Assembly (NCBI GenBank): GCA_000231825.2
Contig: JH720319.1
Location: 872,592-936,591 of the forward strand
DNA: 64,000 bases
Direction of reading: 5' to 3'
Source: Tetrahymena elliotti 4EA
Taxonomy: Eukaryota > Ciliophora > Oligohymenophorea > Hymenostomatida > Tetrahymenidae
Shown here: one piece after another, positions 34,250 through 49,700 of the stretch
Layout of the letters: each line of letters starts with the position of its first letter
Numbering within the stretch: position 1 is the stretch's first letter
Program-made: the position numbers and the translations under genes
The notes under the pieces: model-generated
Database searches by the model: none
The model's input: the letters and a program-made list of their open reading frames with translations, nothing else
What the model was told of the DNA's origin: nothing

Positions 34250-37200
34250 TCATTGTTTATTTTATTTTGTGTCCAGCTTTTGCTTTTACCTAAATTGCAT
34301 TTAAAAAGTTTATTCTATTTAATGCTATTCATCAAAAATATCATTTATTTCTTCCTCTTCTTAACTATTTTTACAATTTTATTATTAATTTTTCACTGCT
34401 TCTTTTATATAAAACAAACTGAATTTTCTTTCGAGTTAATTTGAAACATTTTCTTGTTTATATAGAGAATCTTTCTAATTTTTTAAGTAGCTCTTAGCCT
34501 ATTAATAATTATCAACATTGCTACTATCTAATAGAATAGTGGATTTTATAGACTTAACTTTTTTGTGCAAAGCTGGTGATTTTTTATGTGAGTTTTTTGA
34601 ATTTTAGAGAAAATTAACTGAAAATTCATTAGTTTGATTTTCTCCTCTTTCATTTATAAAGCTAACTATAATAAAGAAGAATAAAATGAGTAAATGATAA
34701 ATATATAAAATTTTTTACCAAGGTTCATAGCAGTGGTTAGTAGAGTTTTTTTCTTTTTATCTATATGATTTATTTTATTGATGGCTTTATGGCTGATAAG
34801 AATTTTAAGGTTTTTTTAGATTTTTTTCCAACGTAAGAAAACTCTTAGATTTACTGAATAGTAGTTCAAATAAAGACTAAAAATTTTATTTGGTAATAAA
34901 TGTCTAAAAACATATTTGAATATTTTTCCTATGTATGTGCTTGGATTGCTAATTTTGAAAAAAATTATGTGTAAAAATATAACTACGATGTAAGAGTAGC
35001 TTAAGAAGTAAATGATTCCTAATATGAACTATTCGTTTAAAGATATGTTTATAGCAGATAAGATACAATTTAATACTATCACTTAATAGCAAGATGTATC
35101 ACATCTTTAGTGATTTCTATTTTTAAATGGAGTTATGGCAAAGCTTGCCTTTGTGTATAGATAGAGAATTAAAATTATTATTTGATAATTCACAAAAGAG
35201 TATGAATTCTTCAATAAGCTGTTAATTAAAACTATCAAAATTCTAATATATATTCTTATAAATTCCCAGTAATAAAACTTTTATTTATATTCTGTGTAAT
35301 AGTAACCATAGCAATATCTAGTTAAGCAATAATTTAGTTTTTTTGAATTTTTTTTCAAGCCAAAGTAGACAATTATTGGGATCAGACTCCAAAATATTAA
35401 GCACGGAATAGATATTGCAAAAGCTATTTATCTGTATGAAGCATCATCACAATCTATTAGTAAATCAGATGCTACATATTCATTTGAACCTATCTATGTG
35501 CATGATAATTGCTTTGAATAGAAGTTAATTTAATTTGGCTAAAAATATATGTACATAAAGTTGATTAACGTAAATAAATGGAAATTCTTAATTCCAAATA
35601 GCTTCAATTTTTCAAATATTTTTATTAAGAGAGTCATTACTGCTACGAAAAATAATGGCAAAATAGCATATAAAACCTGCATGACATGAGAATATCCATA
35701 TTATTCTATTAAGTCCTTATCTAAAATACAACTCAAACTAATGACGATTTTATTGCTAGGAGAGTTTACAAAAGATGGAAAGTAAGAAATAAACCTAGTA
35801 AGTAATGAAAAAGGCTATGGTATAACTAGAGAGTTAATCTAAATAAAATTAATAAAAATTTTTAGATAAAAAATGGATTAATCTTTGATTTAGTGTTTGT
35901 AAATAGGTATAACTTGCATCAGTCTAAGATATTAGCAGGTTTGGTAGTGAGTGAAATTATTGGTAAACATGATTACACTGATCAAAAAGTATAAGCATAA
36001 AAATATAAATGTAAATGTTATAAAAATTATTTAATCTTTTTGAGGACTGCATTTTTCACATTGAGTAGAATCAACAAAAGAGTGTGTGAATCTGTTTTCC
36101 CTCCAAATTTATCCTACCACATCACAAACACTACAGATAGGACCTATGTAACCTTCGTTACAGCCATTTATATTTTCGGGATTATTAGGTTAACATGAAT
36201 TAACATTCTAATTACATTTCACAATCTCTGAAGTCTAATTATTTGCTCTCCAATATCCATCTTTGATTTATATTAAATTTGATTAGCAGTTTAAAGCGGA
36301 ATCGGGACATTCATTACATTACAGCTAAACTTGGCTAGTTTAATTCGTTTCTTACAACACTATTTTATTCCATAAAGTATCTTTTGTAGGATCTTCTAAT
36401 GAATAGTAACCAAACTTGCATTGTTCACAGTTGTATGAACCTTAATCAGCCTATTTTAGGATCTCCCCTACTTTGCAAGTTCTGAAGTGTATTGTTAACT
36501 TAATAGGCTTTAAATTTTAATTATTTTGAGATGATATAGAGTAAGATATCTATATATCCTTTTGATGAGTTGGTATAGAAGAAATAGTGACTTGGCTGAA
36601 TGAAAATAATGATTATTCTTCCATAAATTACTCATAAGTGACAATATTTTATCCGTTTATACTTATATTAGATTATTCATTTGTTTCTATCTTAAAGTAT
36701 ATACCTTTTATCTCCTCTACTATTTATGGAGGGTATATATTATTTTTGATATCTGATACCTAAAACTTAAAAATGTTACCTTCTATATCAAATATTTGTA
36801 TATTCATCATTAAATATGAACCGCTCTTAAAATTACTGTATTATACAATGGATAGCCATTAATTTTTTTAAGATTAACCCATTTAATTTTAATCTATAAA
36901 TAAAAAATCAGGAGGTTCATAATTTATATCAGTGTCAAATTAACTTTTTTAAAAGTTATTTTCGATTTTTATTGCAGACAAATAAGTAGCAAAATTATTT
37001 CCAAATAAGCTAGCAGTATTTTAACTAAATAAACTCTTATGTTTATACCATATTTAATCTTCATTTACATAGTTTTTATTTACTATTCTAATTCCTCCTC
37101 CAATCAAAGCTTTATTTTCTTTAAAAATTACATCATCACCAAAATTAATTTTACCATAAAAGTCTTCAATGTATAGAGCGCCACCACTAGCAAGTGCTTG

Positions 37201-40200
37201 ATTGTTAATAAAACTTGTATTTTAAATATCTATCAGTTCAACGCATTAATTGAGATTTAAAGAACCTCCATCTTCAGAAATATTATTAATAAAGATACTA
37301 CTTGAAATATTTATTTGAGTCGAGAATAAAACTTGAAAATTTCCTACATTATTTTAATAATTTAACTAATTAAAAATAATAAATGTATTTTGAAGCTTAA
37401 TTAAGGGTATGTACAAGTCTTGAGTTTAATTATTTCCTATGAGCTGTAATCCATAAAGATGAATACTGTCTGATTATAGAATATAAAAAGCTAAGCTATT
37501 ATCATATTATTTAACTGTTTAGAGAAGCTATAGATTACTATTATTTTTAAATTAAATATTTGTAATATTTGTATTTTACAAACTAATCAAATTAAAAACA
37601 TAAGATTAAGATGAGCTTTGATTTAAATTATTAGAATTAAATGAACAGTTTGATATATCTACATCAGAAATAAAAGCCTCTTTTGCTAATATTACTTAGA
37701 TCAATTACTACAAAATTGTATTAAATACTTTTAGCCCTTAAATCTTAAGCAAAGAAACATTTTCAATTTACAAGAGATTGTAAAAGTGTTTAGGTTATCC
37801 ATTATTAGATATTAATAAATTATAAATAAACACCTATGAGCAATTTCTGAATAATAGAAAAGGAGTAAATTATTAGTTATTATTGCTAGCTCTTTCGTTT
37901 TAACTAAAACTTAAATGGTCAATAATTACCATCTATTAATTGACAAACTAAAATTGTATTTAGCCAATATTTTGATTCGAAATATTAATATTCTAAAAAT
38001 TTATTATCTTTGTTGAATTACCAAAAGTAATATTTAAGTTTGGTTGATTAAACTGAATTTAGAAATCTTTGAGATTTATTTCCTGTTTTTAATATTCCTA
38101 AAAGGATTTTTCCTCAATAATTAACGTTTAAAGATCTTTGTTTCCATATTCTGTGATTTAGTTTGAAGAAATAACTAAAGAGCTGTCTTATGTACCTTTA
38201 TAGCTTACAATACTTAAGCTTTGAGATTAGAGAGTCAACATATATTAACTATTTTATTTAGATATTTTCTAAGATTCTAGAAGATAAGGAGTAATAGATG
38301 AAATTGGTTTTACATTTTACAATTTCTAAAGCATATCTAAGTAAGATGCAGCGCATATATTGACTCCACATTATTTATTATTATCTTACATTTCCTCATA
38401 ATTTAAATTATATTAAAATTCTATAACACTATCCATTGATAATAATATAACTTGCAGCATTTTATTTCCATTAGAATATTAGCCTGCATCTTAAATTATT
38501 TAATATTTCATGAAAATAGGATACGATAATCTTTATTAATCCATATATTATATAGAATTATCTGCATGAATAGATATTAATTCATATTTAGCTTCAAATG
38601 CAATTAAAAAATAAGTATCTTCTATAATGATTAGTTATTTAATGAAATCATAAATATTCTCTTTCCTTATTGTTTACTTGTGTTCCAAAGTTTTTCTATC
38701 TCTAATCATTATAAAAGCACTAGATTATAAGACAACTAAATTCTATGTTATTTAAAGTTTACTGGTTTATTTTTTTGTAAGCATTAAATAATTCATCATT
38801 AATTCTTATTTCTAGTAGCTATAGACTCTAACAATTTATTCTGTAGCAAAATTTAGAAAAAACCTTTCATAAACTTCATCAACCCCAAACATATCAACAT
38901 TCTTTTCTTTTTAATATTAATATGTTTGAATTTGAGAGAAATCTAATATCATCTCAAACTACATGCTTGATTTAGAATAAGTATATATTCCGTATTAAGA
39001 TAAATAACATATCCAAACAAAAGAATATGTTTCAATAATATAAATTATGGGGGAAATAACTGTATTAGTTTAGTTTAGTTGTTGTTGAATATTAATTGTC
39101 TAAAAATTGTTTTACGTTATATCATAAATAATAAATTCACCAGTACTTAAGCCTAGATACAGTATATTATTTTCTTATGAGTATAAGTCAGATGTAATTC
39201 TATCATTTAATTTAAATTAGAATAGAATTTATTATTTTAAAAAATCATAATGCCAAATCGAGTTGTCTACTGTAAGAAATATATTGTAAGTGAAAAATTT
39301 AACAAATTTTTTATCATTTAATAAAGATAAGGTATGGTCTAATTACCAGCCAGATTTATTTAGAAAAATTTAGTTTGATATTTACTTGAAGCAAGCAATA
39401 CTTTTAGATAGAGCAACTATCATATAATCCTATTCAGCTGAATAGAATATTTAAGTAATATCCTCTTAAAAATTGTAAAAATACTTAAGCTAATTATTTG
39501 TATATTTATAAAGAACTCCTTCTTCTCCTGCTATGATTAAAAGATTGTTAAAAAACAAATCTTATTGTTCTAAACTACAAAATATATTAGAGTTTTAAGT
39601 TTTAAAAAATTATACCCTATTTCCAAGATCACCATAGCTTACTTAGTACACAGATAATTGTGTGTAAATATACAAATTGTTATTTTTAAAGTCTAGGCTA
39701 AAACCTTTAGCTTTTGCTTTTGATTAAGCAGAAATATCTATAAATTTTATTAAATCTTAAAGATTAATCTATCCTACATATGAAAATGTCTAAAAATTAC
39801 CTATGCTGTCTAAATAACTAAAATAATACTGTTCATTATCATAAGATACTTGAGATACTTAAGATTTTGAATTCAAAGAGTAAGAATTTGAATATTTTCC
39901 ATAAAAATCAAAAGAATTTAAATCGTAGAATAAAATCTATCCATATTACACATTATCAGTATAAATAGCTAAGTGATTGAAACTTGATAAAAAATACATT
40001 CCTAATATAAAACCTTATCCTAAGGCTTGAAAGGAGTTTTTGATAACAAATGAACTTCTGTCTAAAATTGTTATATCTATTTTAAATAATAATAATATTC
40101 AATAAAATTTTTTGAATTGTAAAAATGAAAATAAAATAAATACAATATCCAGTTCTACAGGCAATGTTTTCTTAGTAAAATTGTAGTTCATTAACTGAAT

Positions 40201-43200
40201 CTTGCTACAAATTAATGGTTTTTAAGAATTGCCCTTCAAAAGAGTAAATTTAAATTAAATTATTGTAAAGAAAAATATTTTAATATTAATCATCAATAGC
40301 TATTTAAAAGTTAGTTTCACCTGATTAAATCGTATGATTAAGATTTAAGGAGATATTATCAATTATTAGTAATTCAATCTATTTTGTTTTACAAAATATC
40401 TTATTAGAGGATAAGATACAGTCCAAATCACCATTCACTATGTAATCTGTTTATTTTAATATTTTTAAGTTTAAGTCTAAAATAGTTAATTTATCTCCAT
40501 AGGTGTATATTTTATCTTCATTTAATATAAAATTCTGAATAGTTCCCAAACTACTTGACTAAATGTTACAGTTTTTTGTATAATCCCTTAACAGTATAGT
40601 GTTATCCTTCAATATTAAAATGGAATTGAAAGCTTCTAGAATTTCAAATTATTGAACTTTCTAAAAAGGCTAACTTAAATCTATTCTTTCTATTAATTAA
40701 TTTGTATAAAGGCTAAAAACTAAGATGTTCGATTTTATCACAAAATATTTACCCATTTTCATATTTTGTTTAACTGATTATATTTCATCTCCATTATTAA
40801 CTTCTTCTGAAGGCATTTTATAAACTAAGATATATTCTTCATTTTAAATTGTATTAAAACCAGATATACCAGAAAAGTCTCCAAAGAATAATAATTAATT
40901 CTTAGATATTAATTATGAAAAAAAAACCCCAAAGTAAAATTCTAAGTTAGAGTTAACTGAATCACTTTTTTCAAGATTCCATGTGTAAAAATTAAATACA
41001 GAACAATAACTCAAAAGAATAAAATTTTAAAAGGTATATTAATCAATTTCAGCCATTTAGTTAAAACTCTTTTGAGGATTTATTAGCATATCCCCACTAA
41101 AACTAAATCCAGCAAGATAGTAGATATTCTAAAATTTAGGAATTATGTAATTTTAAAACTTAAAAGTAGCATAAGGATTATTTCCTGATATAAAGTAATA
41201 AATATCATTAGGATCAGATTAAACAAACAGTATATTAATAGCTTCGGAAAGAGGAATATTATCTTTTTGGTAAATTATTTTCAAATTCTAATCAAAAATA
41301 ATAAATTGAGAGTTATTATTAAATATTATTATTTCAAATGTTATTTAATTTTAAATCTAGTAAGACTAAGGAAAATTACGTATTTATAATTGTTATATGC
41401 CATATAAACTTTGGTAACTACTCACATAATTAAGTTTCATCATATCAGGATCAAAATAAAGCACATCTATATTATAAATTTTTTATATTACAATTAAGTT
41501 AGAAATATCAAAAAAAACTCTTATAATATTATCATTAAAATTTTCTGAGCAGTCCTTGATAATTTAATTGAATTAGTTATTTAAAACAGCTAAGCAAGAA
41601 TCATACAAAACAAGAATAAAATCATTTTGTTGTAAACAAAATTTTTTTTGTTATTTTGATTAATTATTTTCAAAAACGATTTAATTTAATATTTAAGAAT
41701 GCAAAGCATCCAAAAACACAATACTCTCATCAAATATAACTACAAGTCTGTTTTCACTTAAAAATTCTACCTACCTACAAATCCCTTAATCACTTATTAG
41801 TTATTAGTCAATATATCTTGGGTTATATAAATTCGAAATATCCCATGTTGCTATCAAGCCATTTAAAGCGCAAGCAGAAAATAAATCTCCTTTTAAATTT
41901 ATGTTTAGGCTACTAATTTAGTTTTATGGATTTGTGTCTCTCCTTTAAAAGGAGTTTAAATAATATTAATTTTCAATGGCCATCTCATTTTTTATAATAT
42001 CATATTAGTAAATGAATGTCTAAATACTTTATGAATAGACTAAGATATAAAGTTCAAATTTTTCATTATTGATTTCTTAAATTTGCAAATTTAAAATGTT
42101 TTAAGGGTTTTTTATTATTGTTTGTGAGGTTATTAAAATTCTAAATTGGTTTTACTAATCGTTTAATGAATATATACTAATATCATTATTTTAATACAAT
42201 ATGATTAAAAATTAGATTTTGTTGGTTATTGAGATTGTAATAAAATCTATAATCTAATTTAAATTTTAATTGCTTATTATTTACATTTTTGTGTAGTTTT
42301 CATCAAATAAAATTATTTTATTCTAAAATTGGACAATGAGATAATTTTTAACACTTAAAGTAAATACTTAAAAATTAAAAGGAAATTCTTCTAAATCAAT
42401 CAAAGAGCAAGTTTATGCATTGATAGATAATTGAATTAAATTTTAAGAAAATGATGATAACAATAAGTAAAGGCCATTTTTGAATTAAATAATTTTTGAA
42501 ATATTTGGGACTGGACTCTAACAAATAAACTGGAAATTGTTATCAATCAGAATAAGCTTAGAATTTTGCTATTTTATTGTTTAAATTGAAATAGAACTAT
42601 TGTTGCTCTTAAAAAAATTATCTTGGTAGAAGTAAATATTCTCACCTTAAACCAAGTCTAAACTTATTTACTCTTAAAAAGTTAATTGGTTATCATTTTT
42701 TTAAATTAATCTTAAGAATACTTTTGTTTGTGTCTTTTCATAATTCACTAAATAGGCAAATTCATTATTAACATCAATTAACTCAGTATAAGAATCAAAT
42801 ATTCCTCCTTATTAAACAATATTCTACTAATACTCTTCTTCCAAAGATAACTAAATTATTGTATTATTATGATTAAATTATAGTAAATTCATATTTAGGT
42901 AATTAGTAAATATCGTATCTAACTCAAACTTTATAGAATACTCAAGATTTCCTTCTTTTATATTTATAATGCTAGCCTAACTTTAATATATCACTAAAAA
43001 GCTGCTATTATTTATTGCTACTATTTATTTTATATTGCTATTTCTAAGAATTCCTGTCTGCAAATTAAATTGTTGAGAGCAATATAATATAGAATCACAT
43101 GTATTGGTTTCTGGATTTGCCTAATAGCCAAAGTCGCAAATGGCTTAGCAAGTATTCTCTTAAGTTGTGATATTTTCTTACTTTTTCTAAAAAAATAATT

Positions 43201-43396
43201 ATGAATTACAATTATCATATACGCAAATCTTCTTAGCATTGTCTAAATAGAAGTTATTATAACATTCAGTACAGATGCCATTAGGATAACACTGTTTGCA
43301 ACCTGTAGGACACAAATCAGTTTGCTCAATAGTAACTTTAGCAAGCCAAAGTATAAAAGTAGCTTTAATTATGATAAGCGATTAACATCTTCTCAT
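34250..43396 (-). CDS. Giant multi-domain membrane protein, paralog A (2993 aa, four exons)
   Basis: Exons are 42368-43396, 40144-42322, 34719-40076 and 34250-34665, with introns of 45, 67 and 53 bp. The signal peptide is MRRCQSLIIIKATFILWLAK. A Cys-rich module follows (CPTGCKQCYPNGICTEC, then CQAICDFGY). Residues about 100-1950 are beta-rich, propeller-like sequence with a WD-type repeat (CALNGLIATWDIS, about 500). Residues about 1950-2250 resemble a right-handed beta-helix, with ALASGGALYIEDF and NKALIGGGIRIVN about 25 residues apart. Residues 2268-2413 are Cys-rich (CEQCKFGYYS, CNEGYIGPICSVCD). About eight or nine membrane helices follow (2415-2850), with TRYCYGYYYTEYK and FYYWEFIRIYIR between helices. 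The tail of about 140 residues is Gln/Asn/Lys-rich and cytosolic. The topology suggests a cell-surface receptor or adhesin with a very large extracellular part; the ligand is unknown. It lies head-to-tail with paralogs B and C. Confidence 0.88.
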
Positions 43397-43745
43397 TTTT
43401 ACACAAATTTTTTTGATTAATTATACTTTGAGACTAATAAAACTAACTGCTTTCTTTTCTTTTTTGCTGTATAAATTTAATTTGAGTATTTTATAGGCTT
43501 GCTATTAGAATAGTAATAATATTTAATTAAAATGGTCAATAAATAAGATTAAATCATACAATTTGTCTTATTTATTAACAAATAAACGACAAATATGAAA
43601 AATAAAAACCTAAAATTTAAATGAAAACAATATATTCTTATTTTAATAAAAAATTTGGACATAAAATAACTTTTCACCAATATTTATGTTTAAACTACTT
43701 AAAGTCAAAAGAAAAAAATGACTTTTAACTTTTTAATTGTGTAAC
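43397..43745. other. Short spacer between paralogs A and B
   Basis: 349 bp of AT-rich sequence. It must hold both the 3' flank of paralog B and the promoter of paralog A, as both are on the minus strand. No conserved element was recognised when compared by eye with the 53016-53383 spacer. Confidence 0.5.
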
Positions 43746-46700
43746 TCAATCCTTTTATGCTGAATTTTTCTAATTTAATTTTTGTGAAAGGTGCTTGAAT
43801 TTTGTTTCATAATTCTATGAAAAAACAAAATTTTAAGAAACAGCATTATTATCAAGATCTTGTAATCCATATATTGACTCTTGAGACTTTTCAGTTTAAT
43901 CTTTTTGCAGTAAAATTTTGTTTTCTTTTTGGTCATCTTACTTTATAGATAATTTTTATAATTCAATTGATTAGCTTTAATTGTTTTGTAAAGTAATATT
44001 ATCATTTTAACTTGAAATCATTTAAAAATCAACATTTTATCTTAAATTATTATCATTTTATAAACTAAAGATAGAAATATTTTGTTAATTAAAAGTAGAA
44101 TTCGGCTTTTAGTCAATAGAGTTAACTTAAAAATTTATAAAGCTATTCATAAAGATAGACTGACCTATTATAAAAAAAATAAGATAAATAATGAATGAAT
44201 AAATTAATTAATAACTTATTACTTTGACTTTGATGAAGAGAACTATGAACCAAGGAATTCTAGTTTATTTATTCAAAAGCCTGTTTTTTTATCAAAACTT
44301 AAAGATTTTTAAAAATAGATTTCCAATATTTTAAAGATTTTTTTTCTTTATTTTATCGATTTTAAAGATTTTGAGATAGGGTACTAAAGTTTAGTTTCAG
44401 AAGTAGAGAAACAAAATATTTTCTAAAAAAATTTTAAGGATTTTTTAGTTTAAAAAATATTATCTAAAAAATAATTTTAGTAACAAAGAGGAAATGAATG
44501 CTCCATATTATTGATAAAAGAATCTATGAGTTTAATGAAGAGTTTACTGTTGAAAGAAGAGTGTTAAATATGATCACTTAGTAGCAAAAGTTATCAAATT
44601 TTTAAAGATTTTTGTTTACTATAGGAGAGTAATGCATTGCATATTTTATGTAAATGTAAATAACAAAAACACAAATCTGCTAGTTTATAAAAGAATATTC
44701 TTTCAACAGTGTAGAGAGAACTACAATCACTACCCTAATATAGATTCTAATTATTTCCCAATAATAAAACTCAATTTTGAATTCAGTGTAATAATATCCA
44801 AAAGTATACCTTGTCACACAATAATCTAGTTTTTTTGATCTCCTTTTCAACTTGAAGAATATTAAGAGTGGTAGAAAACTCCAAAATAGTAATAATGGAA
44901 TTGAGAGAATGTAAGCAAAATTTCTATAGCTAGGTTCTCCACAATCTATCAGCATATTAGAAGATACATAGTATTTAGACCCTACTTTTGTGCATGCTAG
45001 CTAGTTAGAGAAGAAACTAACTTGATTTGGCTAGAACAGTACAAACAAAAGGTTAACGAGAGTATATTTATGGTATTTTTTTACATTAAACTTTTTAAAA
45101 ACTCTCAAAATATTTGTTATCGATAAACAAAAAATCAAGTAAGCTAAAGGCATTATTGCCTGTAACATCTAGAGAGTTTAAATTCTCCCTATTTCAGTTT
45201 TTGCAAGCTAACTGACTATACAACTCATACTAATCATGAATGAATTAGTTGGTGATCCAATAAAAGATGGCACTACAGCAAATATATCTGGAAACATCGA
45301 ATTTTAATATGCAACCAGAATAGAAGATATCTAAGTAAAGTTGATCAATATTTTTAGATAAAAGCTTGATTAGTCTTTTATTGAATTATTTAAAATAGGA
45401 ATTATTTTCATAGCTCGAAGATAATAACAAGTCTAATGATGCATGAAGTTATTCATGAATATAATCATTTAAATCTATATGTAAATTAGGAAAGCTAAAA
45501 AAGTAAGGAGGGTTAAAGCTACTTGAAGTGATAAAAATAAACATTAAGAGCATTTTAATTCATTCTGTAATGATTTTGTAAATATTTTGCCATCCCATAT
45601 TTTACCTGAATAGTCACATTCTCTGCAAACTGGACCTGTATGTCCAAACCCACAGTAATTTTTGCTTTCAGGATTTTAACCTTGACATACATTATAAACA
45701 GTATTGCATTGTATGATTTCTGTAGATAATTCATTTTTCCTCCAAAATCCATTTTTCAAAGAAATTTAATCTCCTTTACAATATTAAGCTTCGGAAGGGC
45801 AGTTATTACATTATTCTTCCTAACTACTACTTTAAGAGATTTTATCTTTTGAAAGGCTTTGATCAGAAGAAGAATTAGGTAATTATGGATTAACCAATGA
45901 ATAAAATCCAAGAGGACATTAATAGCAGCTATATATGTTTTTGCTAATTTACTTTAAAATCTCTCCTCTTTAACATTACCTCAAATTTAAATTAACAAGA
46001 ATTGGCTTACTTTTGACATATGAATTTTAATTTAAAATGAAAGAAATTTAAATGTGTTATTGAGATTTAGGAAGAGATGTTATTTGAACTTGTTTAAATA
46101 TAAATTTGTTATTTTATTCAGAAAACTATTAATAAGTTATGATATCTTAGCCTGTAATAGAAATATAAGATGATGGAGAAATATTTTCTAATTTAAATTT
46201 AATTTGAGTAATTTCCTATATAATGCTATTAGGATAGATATTTTAGCTTACCTTAGAAGGATAATAAGTAAATTCTCTCCCTTCAAAATCAATTAATGAT
46301 AAATATACGATAAAATTAGAGCCACTCCTAAAGTTATTAATCTCAGCTATTCCATACCAAAGTTCATTTTCTAAATTTGTCAAATTATCTTTAGTTCTAT
46401 ATGAATTTAAAAGACTTAATTCTTACTGTTCTTCTCCTGAAATATTTTAATCATTTGGAAGGCTTAGTCCTATATCTTGCAAGAACGTGGTAAAGTTATT
46501 TCCATATATTTCAGCAGTGTTATTAATAAATACTTACTTAATTTAATTCCAATAATTCAGATTGAATTGGTTATAATTTTCATTTATAATCCTTAAACCT
46601 CCTCCAATTAAGGCTGTATTATTGATAATTTTTGTTGAGCTAACTTAAATATCTAAATCTCCATAAAATTCTTGAATTAAAATAGCTCCTCCATTTGCAA

Positions 46701-49700
46701 AAGCTTTATTTGAAGTGAAGTTAGAGTTTGCTATTGATATTTTACTTGAACAATTATAGATAGATAGAGCTCCTCCATTCTCATTTATATTATTAATTAG
46801 CTAACTTGATTTTAAATTAGCTTCAATACAATCTTTTATTTATATATTTCCTTAATTATATGAATATTAAAGACCTGTTATAGAGACAATAGAATTTTAG
46901 ATACAAATAAGACTTGAAGAAGACTGATTTTGAAATTTATTTTAAGATAAATCCAAATTGGAAAATGAAATTCCATCTGATTTGAATTTGACAATTTGTT
47001 GATCATCTAATTAAATATTTGTTGAAATTACTAAAGATAGATCTTAGCAATCAGTCATCTTAATATTTTCAAAATATGTTGTGTAAATACCAGTAATACT
47101 GAAAATAGTCCCAATGTAATTTTTTTAAGACTTTTACATAAATTAACAGTTAATAATATTAATATTTTCAATGAAAAGCTCTTTTACTAAAGAAAGAACT
47201 ATAAAATCTTCTATTAGTTAGTTTTTTATAGTAATATTTTTCAGTCTTAATGTAGTAATGTTTGTTGCTGTAAAATAAGATTTAAATGGCATCTTGTCTG
47301 TAAAATTATTGTCAATCAGTATGTCATACATAGATAGTTCTTCAACATTTTTAAAGTTATTAAAGGATTGATTTTCACTATTTTCTTCTTTTTATTCTTT
47401 CATTTGTAAATTATAATACGTTAATCTTTTAAACACAACTTTTTTCAAGTTATAAAAATATAACTTAACATTTGTAACATCTTAATCTTCAATAAAAAGA
47501 TTTTAGTAATATATGTTGTCAGTTAAATCTGAGACAGGCATTGACACTATAGTTTATTAGAAGTTAATTTTGTAATCTCTTAAGTAGATATCAGGTTTCT
47601 CATAATTAAGTAAAGTATTATTGCTAATCATCAGATTTATATTACTTTTTTAATTTGTAGATACAGGTCTAGAATATATGACAATAGAACTATCCTTGGT
47701 ATTACTTCTATCTATATGACCTAACTCTGAATATTAATAGGTAACCATCAAATAATTGTAAAAAGAGGAATTTGGATTAGTGATTACATCTATTTAGGTT
47801 AAACTAGGATAGGTTTAGGGTTTAATTTAGTTTAATTCTTTTAAAAATTATAATTGACTCTAAACCTAAATGCTAGCAAAACAGTATCTCTTGTCATCAT
47901 TAGATTCTTCGTAATCTAGAGAATATCTTTTTTCATAAATTTAATACTCTCCTAAAATGACTAAATATAAAATATTATCATTTGAAAATGTATTTATTTG
48001 ATATTTGGAGTTTTCTAATTAAAAATTTATGACAATAGGATTACTAGTAATTATCTGATCAATTAACTTTGGATTTTAAATTGTTTAAAATATGAAAAAT
48101 TCTACTCTTTATTAACTGATAATGAGTAAATACTTATCTTGTATTAATTTGATATCAGTGATGTAGTATAAATTATTAATTCTCCTGATGTTGCTTAAAT
48201 ATTTGAGTGTTTATCTATCATATATAAGAAGAAAAGCGGAAGAATAAAATATTATAATTTTATCACCTAAGAATATTTTATTTTCTTATCTTTTAGTGAG
48301 CATCAAATACTATAAGCTCATAGAAGGATATGAATCATATTAATAAATTCTCACAATAGACTCAGATAGAAAATTAATAAAGATTCTTGAGAATTACTCA
48401 TCAACTTCAAAAATAGAAACATTAGTATCTTCAATTATTTGATAAGTTTTTATATCAGAAAATCTTAATATTTACTCAATAATGCTTGTAAGCTTGTTAA
48501 TTCTATATACTCCATATTCTTTTGAATAGCAAATATAAAAATAGTCTTGAGTATCTTTAATAAATGATATTGGACTCAATATTTCAGAATTTTAGTCAAT
48601 TTATGATAGCCTAAAAATTTATTCTTTCTTTAAAACAAAATTATAAACTATAAAATCACCATTGCTCATTCCTAATAACAGTAAATTTGAATTTGTTGCA
48701 ACAAATTCACTACTTATTGTAACGCTTGTTTATCTAAAAGAAAATTTATATAGGATTGTTTAGTTAGAAAAATCATAGTGCCAAACTACAGAATCTGAAG
48801 TTAGAAAAATATCTTCTGATAAAAATCTAGAAAAATATCCACTTAATTATATTTCTTTCTTTTAGGTCAGTTATACCTAGCTATTTAACACTGTAGTCTA
48901 ATTAACGTTAAATAGAACAATAATTTTATCTTAAAAAGCAATAGCTAGTATTTATTATTATTTATTATATTAGATCTAGATAGCTTCTTCATCAAAACTG
49001 CAGTAATAATTATATTATGCTTGCTACTACCAATATAATTATCCTTAATCTCCTAAAATAATGTAAGTATTATACTTCAATTCTTAATTGTCATCACTTA
49101 CATCTGAAAAAATGTACTACTTTTATTCCTCAATTTATTTTATATAATCATTTAAATCTCCATAAGGTATCCGATAAACAGTATAAGAGTTATAAATAAG
49201 CAAACTGTTAATTCTAAAATCAATTGAAAATCCTTTTAAATTATTGAATTTAGGAAGCTTAAAATCTTAAAGTTTTAAGATTACTTATGGTTAATAAACT
49301 CCTGCATAATTAAAGGTTTAAAAATTTCCAAACATATCAATAAGTAAAATAGAATTCAAATCTTTATCAAATAAAGCATCAACTAATACTGTGCAGTCAT
49401 TTTATGCATATTCACATTTATATTCAATTGCTACTTCAAAATTACTAATATCATAAGATATAATTTATTAAAATCTGATATTTGATGTAAAAAAAACTAA
49501 ATGATTATATTCTTCAATTAAAAAGAATTTTAAAATATTTCCTCCACCAGTACTGAATACTTGTCCTATATTTTAAAAATTTCTTCTATTGCATACTTTA
49601 AGATCTATTTAAAATATTAAAAAATGTTTTATTTTTAAAAAATTTGAATCAAAATTTAAAAGCCAAAAAATAATTAATACAAAATTGGGAATTTGTTTTT

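Noticed and set aside
34187..34444. Plus-strand hydrophobic open frame of 85 codons
   Set aside because: Mostly antisense to the last exon of paralog A, whose frame (Q/N/K-rich tail) fits the gene structure.
44632..44955. Short frames on both strands read as separate small proteins
   Set aside because: The minus-strand frame is a fragment of the membrane domain of paralog B, cut at an in-frame TAG that codes Gln. The plus-strand frame is its antisense shadow.
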